Below are positions 1 through 12,000 of a DNA stretch of 64,000 nucleotides, piece after piece. The stretch covers positions 20,268,077 to 20,332,076 of the forward strand of contig OX335646.2 in assembly GCA_946894095.1 (NCBI GenBank), in the 5' to 3' direction. Origin of the DNA: Incurvaria masculella. Its lineage: Eukaryota > Arthropoda > Insecta > Lepidoptera > Incurvariidae. A program made the position numbers and the translations under genes. The notes beneath the pieces were generated by a model, which saw only the letters and a program-made list of their open reading frames with translations, did no database searches and was not told the origin of the DNA. How positions within the stretch are numbered: position 1 is the first letter of the stretch; each line of letters begins with the position of its first letter.

Positions 1-3000
1 CGTTGGGAGCGACACGTGCCACACGGAGTGCGGCGACCGCGGCTGCATGTGCAACACGAGCTCGACGCTCGATCTGCACGACCACCTTGCCCTGCTCGCC
101 GACGACGATACCATGCTCTCCTGTCTCTGCGGGGATTTTCAGGTGAGATTATTATATATCAGTTACCTCTTATATGAGAGGTGGCGCTGCGGTCGTCAAA
201 GAGCGCGGAAAGGAAGAAATTGAAAATCTTACCTTGTACATTGAACAATAATGAATTCGGGCAAAAACAATTATTAGTAAATATATTTGCCCGGGCCGAA
301 AACAAAATTAAAATGTTACCAACCAAGTAAGTATTTCATCCATTAAGAGCAGATTTTTAACTAGTCAGATAAACAGCCAGACGTATTTATTTATGTTTCT
401 GCTTATCCATCAGATAAAGTAAGTCCATATGTTTATTAGTAAAATTATAGTCCGATTATTGTGATAGAAGATATAATTCTCCGGCAATGACTATCCGTCT
501 TTTGACAAACATGAATTTGCATTATCAGTCCGATAAGTACTATCTGAGGATTGAAAATTCGGCCCTAAAGCGAATCAATTAAAACATCTATGGTTGATTA
601 TCGGTTTCTTAAATAGCAGTACTGTCTAAAAATCATGGAGGTAAAGAATGTTACCTCCATGCTAAAAATTGCTAAAAATAGATTATGGATGTTTGGTAAT
701 TGATTGTCAGTCACAGATTCAGCTTACAAAGTCCACCGAACTTTATGAAATTAAAATTTTACTAAAATTTTCCTTCGCCAAATTCGCAAGATATTTCAAC
801 CGGCTTACGAGCTGAACCCTCTCGAAGTAGCTCACTCCCGCGCGTTGCGAAAATGTATTCCATTCTACATTCCGGCTGGTCGTCTTTAATTATTCACCGC
901 TAGGATTTAAGGCTCGGAACCGGTTAGGCCGAAACGGAGGACTTAGCAGGTTGTGGATGGTGTTCACACTAATCCGACCCGACAACATTCCGGCCGAGAC
1001 TCCGGCCCGCCACCTCGCCAACCGGATGATGAGATCTAAATTTAGCGAATACGCGTGGGTTGGAGGCGAAATTTCACTTTAGGTGGCAATAACGGATGTA
1101 TTATTTTTCATAAGATAATTTGGTCTTCGATCAAATTGATATTATTTTAACAAATAGGTAAGGAATGCCTATCCTACCGCTTTACTGCCTCGCGCTTGTA
1201 TACATTTTTTTCAGTTCAGGGACTCGTAGTTCAGGGGCTAAGGGCTTTGCTTATCATGCCACAGGTCATGTGTTAAATCTCCGCCAGTTCATGCATCACT
1301 TTATTTCTTATTCTGAGTTTAGTAATTTCATTTTAGTCACAGATGCAAACTCTAAGGTTTGCGTAGAATCGATACAAGATCCTGTATTCCTTTCGACAGT
1401 TTTAAACTCGCCCCTTTTTATCATCCATGGATAAAAAGGGGGGAGATATGGCATCGAACGCGCCGACTATGGGACCCGCTGTCTCCAATTTTCAAAAACT
1501 ACCAATCAAATTTCAAAAACGTACATGCCACATGCAAACATAGTCGCAGACGTATTGGAGGGTTTGTAGGTGGGAACTGACTGGACGAACGCTATTTTAG
1601 AGCACATTCGCGCGCGGTGGCGATGTTTCGAATCGTGGCACACGAAGCGCCGCCGGATTCCTATACAATTATATGGTAATTTTAACCATATTGCGGAGAC
1701 GCGATATCGACCGCATAACACTTCTTCCTTCCTCTACAGTGGTATGATCTCATTTGATGAAAAGATCGTCGAACCAACTATGGTGTTTTCCATCCAGTTC
1801 GCCGCGTGCTTTTAAAGAAAAGATAATGCACCCAGTCATGCGGTGTGTTGGGTTGGAATCATAATTATGGGTAATTATGGATAAATACAAAAAAAAAACC
1901 AACTCCTTTCAAATTGAGTTGCGTCTGTGGCACGCACGCAAAAATGCATAGGTGTTGGGCGCACACAGCTCGGAAGCGCGAGCATGCAACTTGAGAAGCA
2001 CAGAATACGATCCACTGTAGGTCCAAGTCTAATTCAGTTTGAATTTTACTTTTGCTAAACTTTTTCAGAAAAGAAGCGGTGGGACCGGAGATTTAATAGG
2101 AAATTTAATAGTCTGGACCCCTGGACAGGGACACATAGGGGAAGAACCCTTGGAGAAGAACATAGGCTACTTTATGTGGCCAAAGTTAAATTCGAGGGGG
2201 GTGAAACAGAGAATGAATTTTTTTATGGGGATCTTAACAATATCCAGGAAATAATTTAGACCGACATCAGTCCAAAACGACACTGACCCGATAGGAGCCG
2301 GGTACCTCAGCCAATAGCCCATAAATAAGAATATTAAACCTACCTTCCTACCAAAGTGCTGCTCCACATTTACGCTAGTATAATTGCTTGGACAAAAGCC
2401 CATCCGAAGCCTCAGAAGTCACGAAGGCTCCGCTAGAATGTTTATCCACGAAATCGAAAACGTCTCTGAAGTCGCGCGGCGTAATCGGGGCAGAAATCGC
2501 GAAATTGCCGATGTCAATGTAAAACCTAGAGCTTACCACGTAAGTCGGCGGATCGTACTCGCGAATATAACGTTCTTAATGGTGCTTGCTAACCATGAAA
2601 TCGAATTAAACGTTCTCTTTGATCGCCGCATCTCCATGAGATTGAGTTACGCAACGCTTTCGTACCTCGGCGGGCGCAAAGGCAGAAATCAGTAATTAAC
2701 GAGGTGCCTATGTTGGAGAGTAGCGCGCGGGCGGCGCGTCTCTACGGAGAAGGACGGGAGAACTCGTTTGTAAGTGGGCGGCGTAGCCACTTCTACATAC
2801 AATGGCGGCAGCGCCTGACAATGAGTTCGCTTACAAATTCGCTCTGGGCGTGTATTCTTGGCATTCAGTCATTGCGGATTCAGTAGAGTTAACAGTAATG
2901 TCAAAGTAAATTCTTCTTCGGTTAACTCTACTGAATCCGCAATGACTGAATGCCAAGAATACACGTCCAGTACTGATTTTCTCGAGTTCCTACGACACGT

Positions 3001-6000
3001 AAGAACCTCATAGCACGCTACTGTATTTAGTGCAACGAACATTCAATGTTGCGCGTAACGAATTCGTCAGCGATCTAGCGAAATTAGCCGAAACTAGTAG
3101 CCTAGAAACTAGAACCAGAGGTCTGGGTTCAAACACTTTATTTCTTTCAGACACACTTTATTTCTCTTTATGAGTTGAATGTGCATTTCGTCACGTATAC
3201 GAGCTGCTCCATGGTTCGGGATCCATGTAAAACTGTAGGTCCCCTTCCCCTACTAGGTGGTAGGGTTTAAACCCACTCGGGTTGGTACCATCGTATTTGA
3301 TGAGAAGATGGTCGAAGCGGCAATGAAAAATTGTCCGTGTTTACCATCCAGTTTAATGTAGCCGTGCTCATAAATGGAAGGTCCTGGCATGACACCTAAT
3401 TCCTTCGGGAATGTGGTGTATCGGGTAATTATCATAACGGTAGTTGTGTGGTATTAACCATCCATGTCAGGTTGCATACAGAAAAACCGTGGCCGAGATA
3501 AACCATACCACCTGCTAGAATGGAAGGGGACCTACAGTTTTTCTTGAAGTCCGAACCGTATACGACAAATCCCTTAGTCGCCTATTACGATATGCACGGG
3601 AGAAAATGGAAAAACTTATTTCTATATGTTTCGTAAGTGCCCGAACCCAAGCCAATGACTGTTTGATAAAATTAGCCCAATGAATATTTAAAAGTCACTG
3701 AAGAATAACAGACTAAATAATATTTTTTTTGTGATCTAAACGTTTTTTAATATTATTTGATGTAGAATGTGAATGCAGGATAGCACGACCTGGACGCGTA
3801 TAGCAGATGATTTTGTAAATAATGTTCTAAATTGGGATATAAATATAAAAAAAAACGATGTTATGTTTAGATGATGAAATATAAAAATGTGAAATATATT
3901 GAAATATAAAAAAAAATATCGTTGTTATGTTTAGATGATTTTGACATGCAGAAAGAATAGGGTATGAAAAAATGTCGAAACAAATTTACAGAGCAGAGGT
4001 CAGCGGATTTGTCGTGCCCGGGTATAAAAGAGCGCAGCACGACCAGATTGATGAGAAAGACATATTTACGTACAGTAGAACCCGTATTCGTAGAGAATGT
4101 ATAAAAATGGATTTGGGTAGCAGAAGCAAAAGTAGTATGCTGTACTCTATCATATTATCTGTCTACTGAAGCACTTGAACCTGCTCTTGTAACAAACTTA
4201 GGGGGCAAGCTACAAAATGAAAGGAAACTCGAAAAGCCACTATACCGCTTGTATTCAATTAATTTATCCTGAAAATTTCCTAAATCACAAGGCTGGATGG
4301 AGGGTCGGATCGAACACTCAAATTATTGTTCTTGGCCTCTTTTTCAAGAGAGGCTCGCGTCAAGTAAAAAATCTTAACGTTACTTACTCCGGTTAGCTTT
4401 TTTAGCGTTCCGTACCCAAAGGGTGCCAACGGAACCCTATTACTAAGCCTACGCTGTCCGTCCGTCCATTCGTCCGTCCGTCCGTCCTTCCGTCCGTCCG
4501 TCCGTCCGTCTGTCGGTTAGGTGGCTGTATCTCATGAACCGTAATAGGTGGGCAGCTGAATTTTTCAAAGGGTGTGTATTTATTTCGCCGCTATAACAAC
4601 GAATATGTAATTTAAAAAAAAAAATAAGGGGGGCCCAAACGAAAAGCAATTGGCCGGTTTTTTATGTAGAATTAAAAAAAAACAACTTAATACCTTTGCT
4701 AATTTGATTAGATATTTGCTTATAGTAAATGTTTAAATATTACTTAACGAAATTCCGTAACAATAACAACCATTTATGTAGTAACAGTTCAAACTTTGTA
4801 AGCTCGGTAAACGCAATTCAATATCGTAACAAGTTATTCAAATTGTATTGAATCTGAAACAAGGGACACAGACAAAAAAAGGGTAGGACTGTCAGTCACT
4901 CCGATTGAATCGATTTAGGGATACACAATAAGGTATCCTTTTATACCTTTCGGACCTTCAGTGTAAATAAAATTATAGGGTAACTAAAGCTTCTACTTCT
5001 ACAATGGTCTGAGAATTATTTATTTTGGAGTAAAGAAAATATACGGTTTATAATTTTTATATTTTTTAATATATATTTTAAATTTATAAATTTAATTTAT
5101 AAATTCATTAATTTACGGATGGAAAGTGTTCAGCTTACTTAATTAGCTCGACGTTTTACGTCCACCATGCTGTGAACATCTTCAGAGCCCTCAGTCCGAT
5201 TCTTCAACTAAATTGGCGTTTACGTAAAACCGATCGACTAGCTTTTTTCAAATGTATGGAAAATTGAAGAGCGCACGCAATGAGGGTTAAGCGAACTTAC
5301 ATTTGCGAGTCCGAGTTTGATTTGATAGCTTACGCATCGTCACTGTAAATACGTTGCCGCTTACGCAGATTCCGCATTTTCATACAAATCGATAGTTCGA
5401 CTTTGATTTTGGCAGGTTGAAGAAGTAAAACCACATAATAAGTTGTAAAACCTGTATGTGTACGATTTTACGTAACCTCGAAGTTCCGTTAACGCAACTT
5501 TAGGCGAGAACTCAGACTTTCTATACAGGATTCGTGACGCGAACGAATTAAGTAAGCTGAATACTGTCTATCTGTAAATTTAATTAATAAATGATAGTGA
5601 AAATCTAAACAAACATGTACCAGGCTTAACTTTCACAATATCATCTGTATTATGTCATGTATGTCGGAATGATCAGCAAAAAAATAAATCTCAGCCTAGC
5701 CCAACCGGGGAGATGGAGTGATGCATATCTTGTGATGGTTGCTATTCGTCTGCTACTATACACCCCAGAATTACTCAGTAGTCGCATAAGCAAGATTGCG
5801 AAAGTATCTTGTGCTGTACACTCACATTATTTTTATAAATGACGTATTGTATAACTAGGTCCTTTGACCCCTCATGCAGACGACCACGAAAATATCTCAT
5901 CGAATATACGCGCAACCAAATTGCTGGAGTCTAGTCGGCCTCCGCGAATTCAATTATCAACCGTAGCGGGTCACCCCCACCCCCCCCTTCCTCGGTTCAC

Positions 6001-9000
6001 GCCCTTCCTCTCCCGCGCCGACCTCACCCCCGCACCGCCCTGTCGCGAGCCTCTGTAACAACATTGCTTGAGTAATTCCGTACCTCTATTTAGCGGGTCG
6101 CGGTTGACACGCCGGAAACTTTACCGAAATATTTTAGTGACATTTCGGGTAGTTAACGACGAGTTGGCTGGAGTTAAAACGTAGTCGGTCTTGTTGGAGT
6201 CGACTGAGGATCTCGTCATTTAAATTCAAATTTCTCTTGCAGTCATAGCATTAATTTGAGGCTCCAAAGCCTCAAATTAATGCTATGACTCTTTGATATA
6301 TACAAATCGTATGATAAAAAATATCATAAGGCATTATTAGCCAAGCTGGTGGCCTTTGAGACCTGTCGCTGACCTCAGTATCTACGTAATTAGCTGTCTC
6401 CATACCTTTCACGGCTGGAAGTGATTGGAATTGACAAAGTTAATGTTGCATTTCGGATTTGTTACCCTTTTTTCGTCTGCATTAAAGTACTCATTACTGC
6501 TTGGTACCTTTATTTCAGTGGTTGATATTTATCGTAGAGCACGGGAGCTAAGAATGTCGTCCTACAACGACCAGGGTAAAGCAACACGCGTCTATATATA
6601 TTTTTTAAGTTTAAAACAGTAACTCGACTACGATAAAAAAATGCCTTTATTACCCGGGCCATAATAACGAATCGATTGACACCATATTCATTAAAATCGG
6701 ATGAATAGTTTAGACGCTACGGAAAAAAAATACTAACATGCAAACATACAAACATAGACTGCTAAAATCATAACCCTTCCTTTTGGCTTCGCTGTAGTCG
6801 GGTTAAAAAATCCAATGAAGTACACCTTCGGTAGGCCTATTCTTGGAATTTCGTGGTCAGGAATCAGGAATATTACAGTCTATAAGGCCGCTATTACAGC
6901 GGTTGTCGAAGCGATTTTCAGGCTTTTGGGTGAGCTTAGCACAATCCCAGGCCCGAGCGCATGGTGCCAGCACTCGACTTGCACAATTTGTGATTTACGC
7001 CAGCAGTTTTGCGCCCAAAAAGCGCATCGGCAGTCGCTATGGTGCCTAACGACGTGATTCAACTATTGCAAACAACTTCCTTATTGTGGCATTATTTACT
7101 GCCCGCCCGGGCGGCTCTAATGGAACGGAATGATACTAATATCGGCGGGCAGCGCCGAGTGGAACCGCTCTCGACCTGCAATTTCCACCTTATTCGAAAT
7201 TCGTTAGGGTTTCTTTGGCTTTGGGGGTGTTTTCGATGGGCTCTCTGCCATTCGGAACCGGTCGTTTACGAAAGTTTTTGTTTCGAAACATAGTTTCATC
7301 GAAATTATGATACAAACCAAGCGGTTTGAATGGAGTTTCGGAATAAGTACGTGGTGTTTCAATAGTTTCTTGAGTTCAAGTCATTTTGTCACACGATGTG
7401 AAATAAATAATTAAATATTTTTTTTCGATGCACTCATCCTAAGCCTGTGTCAAGTGTGTGTTGCACTTTAGGGGAAATACCTCGGCAGGGGTGCATTCCT
7501 TAGTTCACCGACCCTATCGATATAGGATCTAGAGCAGTCTTTCTCAAAGTGGGCGATAACGCCCCCTTGTGGGCGCTAGAGGTCCACAGGGGGGGCGGTA
7601 CGGGGTTCAAATGGAATTGGGGGGGGGGGGCAATGAAGCGGTTTAGGGGGCGATTACTGAATATTTTTCTAATATTTTAAAGTTATAAAAAAATTTAAAC
7701 CAACTGTATGCACAGATCCCTATAAACGTTATTAATGTCATCATTCAAAATGTGATTTTTTAAATTTTAGTGAGGTTAAACATTTTGGGGGGCGGTGGAA
7801 AATAATTGATTGTCAAAGTGGGCGGTAGACGAAATAAGTTTGAGAACCTCTGATCTAGAGGATCGATTCTTTGGGATTGCCGACAGTGAAACGGTGCATT
7901 CCTAGCCTGCTTCGAGTTGAGCAATGGTAGAAAGGGGACTGACGCATGACGTAATGCAGCGCTTTCTCCATGGTAGGGTGTGAGGGTCTCTTAATACTGG
8001 GATATCTCGGGGTCTAAATGATCTAACGATGCATGAATTCAGCAAATTTTTTTTGTCAGTTCTCAACTATGTACTTTCGGCTCCTAAAGTCACATCCTCA
8101 AATTATGCACACCAACGTCACACTGACAGCCAAGTGGGTTGTGATTTCCTGTAGACCAGACGTGAAGTGACACAAATATTTATGATAACTTTTAACGCGT
8201 TCATCCAATCTTTGGGTGAAATCATATTTAGGTCATGTTTGTATTCTCTATAATAGTCTGTAGAGCATGTTCTGCGATTTGGCGAGAAAAACGTACCTAG
8301 CATTAATCTCTACCACCTTCCTAAGAAGAATAACGACTGCGCTGCGTCGGAAGGTCGGGCCACATTTCATTTCGAACTTCAAGTGACGTCTGCGCGGATA
8401 AGCTCGTGTGTCGCCTGGCCCCTCGAGCGCACTCCGCTGCACCTCTCGGCCGGGGGGGGGGGGGGGCTAACGAGGTGGGGGGGAAGTGCTGGGCACGACA
8501 AGAAACTTCGCCGGGCTTGTCATTGCATTAATGTTTTTTTTTTCATTGATAGTTACAAACTAGTTTACAAGAGCTCAGCGAAGTTTCGATAAGTGATTTG
8601 GAACTCGTAATAGGGCCTCTGGTCAGTCCCATACAGGAATCGAATTCACACTTTATTGGTGAAGTTGCACTCTATCACTATACTCTAATGTTTGTTTACG
8701 ATAAAATTGTATACGTTTTTTGACTACCGGCGAAGTTTCTCATCGGTTCTTCGCCGTCCGCAGTATCGAACTGTCTTTAAAAAACACGAATCGTGTGAGA
8801 GTAAAATTAAGTAAAGTCAACTAATAACATACTGATACCTACGTAATTTTAATACATTTAATTGCATATAAATGAATACTATTATTACTAATATTTATTC
8901 CATTTTAGTCTTCACGCACGAAAAGTCCGTGGAACAAAAAGATGAAAAAAAATTTCTTTTTAATCTAAGGTGGAAAAGTAAACTTTCACAACCGAGAGCG

Positions 9001-12000
9001 CATTTTAGCATTTTTAGTAACCTGATTTCATGATTTTCTTTTAGACTATCTTAGCCAAAATATCGTTAGTTAGAATAAACGCTTTTCACAGATCGCTATC
9101 GATAGGAATGTGTCAAAATTTCATTCAACATGATCATGATTTTAAAGAAAATTTAATGCTAAGAACAAGTAACAAAATCCTCCTCAAAATTATCAGCATT
9201 CAGGTTGAATTGCATTGAGTAAACAATGGTCGAAGCAGCAATGAAGTAAGGACGATCATTGCCCATGTGGTTTGTTAGGATAATATCCAGTTGGTATCCA
9301 GTAACATAAAACAAAATTATGTAACAGGACCTTCCTTATATTGCTCGGCTACATTGAATTGGATGAAAAACTCGGTTAATTTTTATTGCCGCTTTGACAG
9401 TTTATTTTATTTAATACATTGAATAAACCTAACCTAGTAAGCAATGCAGGCTACGTAAAATCCAAACTACGGCCAGCGTCAACCGTCAAAACTGTGTCCT
9501 ATCCAGAACCCGACCGCGCCTAGAGTGGCTTCACCTTAATTATCGGAAGGAAAGGCGTCGTGCCACTAGGCTTCGGAGGTTGACAAGACCCTACCAGCGC
9601 TCTAGTTATTTGCGGGTATCTTCATAATATATAACACGAATCCAATTAATGAACTAGAGTTCGTTAAGCGTTTGGCGCTAACTTTCTCCGAACTGGGAAA
9701 CTGTGGCGTGTCGCCAGAAACATTTCATGCCTCGTGTATAGTTAGTCCGCGTAATTAATAGTGCTGTGCGTACCGCATGGCCGCTTTACGCAAATATAAT
9801 TGAATCATAATTGATAATATATTATTTAGCCGTCAGCCTCGGTAGCTCCGTGGCGCGACGCGTTGTGGTTGGATACGCATAGTGAAGCAACTCTGAGCGC
9901 GGTTGAGTTCTTTATGGTCAACCGTTGAGGCTGGCCGTGGTTCGGACTCCACGTAAAACTGTAGGAACCCTTCCTTAATTACTAGGTGTTAGGGTTAATC
10001 CTGCCGGTACCATCGTATTGAATGAACGATGGTCAAAGTGGCAATGACAAGCTGAAAAGAAAACGTGAGCTCACTCTGCCAACAAACTGTTATGCAGTTT
10101 GGCAGAACTTTGTTTTAATGTCATATTTTCAATTTCATGTCTATTTACAATAAAAAAAAATCCGTGTTTTCCATCCAGTTCAATGCAGCCGAGCAATATA
10201 AGGAAGGCCATGGCATGTCGACGACTTCCGATGACAACGTAGCTCCAACCGCCTACAGTATTACCTGCATAATACATCTTACACAATCGATGGGAAAAAA
10301 TAAACCTTTGGTTCATTTTATTGATTTAAATTTCGGTAGGTAAACTCAGTGAGCATGGGAGGACGTAACATACAAAAACCGGACAGTGCGAGTCGGACTC
10401 GCACACGAAGGGTTCCGTTACATCGTTCAAGACTTAACACAAAAAAACCCTTTAATTTTGGGTTTCTTGTTAACAACGGAACCCTAAAAACGTAGGTATT
10501 CGAAAAGATTATCGGGATTTTTCGGAATTCGCGAGTTTAACATTTTGTAGGCAACGTTTATTGGTTAAACGACATCAAAGAACAAGGTGTACCTTTTAGT
10601 TAGAAACTAAGCTTTCTTCAAAGTAATAAAGTAAGGTTTTAATTAAATTTCGTGTTACTTTCAGAGTCTCCAGTTACAAGAGCGTACACTGCCAGGTGAT
10701 TTTGATGCTATTAATTTGTTCATCAGGATTTTTTCGAGATTTTTTATTTCGTTAGATGTAGGAATTAAATAAGCAATTAATCAAAGACTAAATAATTTTG
10801 CAATGCAGCTTCGCCAGTTTGGGACTAAGCCTGTTTCTTTGCACTAAATTCAAGCAAATGTATATGATTGTGCCTGCAGGAAAATCCTAATACTCTCACG
10901 CTGCTTTCCACGAGGGGTAGGAGGATTTGATAGAGCGCACTGCTATGTCTGCGAAAAATAAATCTCATCGAACGATGCGGTACGATTACCTTGTATCGTT
11001 TTATGCAACCTGGCATGGATTGCTCACACGTTTTTTTAATAACCCTGACAGGCTTAACCTATACGGGGATCTACAGTTTTACATGGGCTCTGAACCATGG
11101 AACAGCTCGCATTCGTGATGAAAATCACTTATCCAAAAAGGCCACGATTGGAACCCATAACCTCTCGCAATCAAGTTCTCTAGTTCCCACACCACGAGCT
11201 GTGTAATCTGTGGAATGTGTCGTAATAGTATTGACCATTACATCTCGCCCAGTACACTTAACACTTCTCCAATTTAAATTTAATCTATTTTTATAATAAT
11301 AAGATCTATTCTCTTTTTACCCAACTAATTTAATCAGCGAAGATTATATAAAAATAAACTCGCCATTTTACTAGAGTATTAAATTGCTTAAATCAATTGA
11401 CTAACAATATGACAATCTAACAAAATATACATCTAACTGGAGAATGGGTGAAAACGGAACTGTTGCTGAAAGGTACACGGAAGGGTTTCACGCCATTTAA
11501 AATTATTCAAATTGACTTTAATTTTCAACTCTTTCACCCTTCATAAACAGTCCTTAACACAGAATTCAATTAAAAAAGTTGTTAAGCTTTTGACAAATTC
11601 TTAAGCACGGATCGACGGTCGACGAGCGTGTGAATGTATTAATTGCATTAAAATAATTGTAAGTGTGCTGTATCAATAATGTTTTGGAAACAAAAACAAG
11701 TATATATTGTCACGTGGCGGAAAAAAAAAGAATAAAAAAAAATGATGAAGTGGGGTTAAATAAAGAGAGTTTACGGGGAGATGGTGTTCGCATTAGATGC
11801 GAGAGGGTCACCCAATTTTTCTCCCAAATTCACGATTCTACTTTTAGGTGAAGCCGAAAAGGGAAAAGCGAAATGAATTTAAGTCGATAGTAACAAGGGA
11901 CTGAAGTTAATCATGATTTGACCTTTAAAGAAAAATGAAGTTAAATTTAGTCGGCGATGCCGACAGATCCGCCACGGATCATACCCTCCAACCCCTAAGA

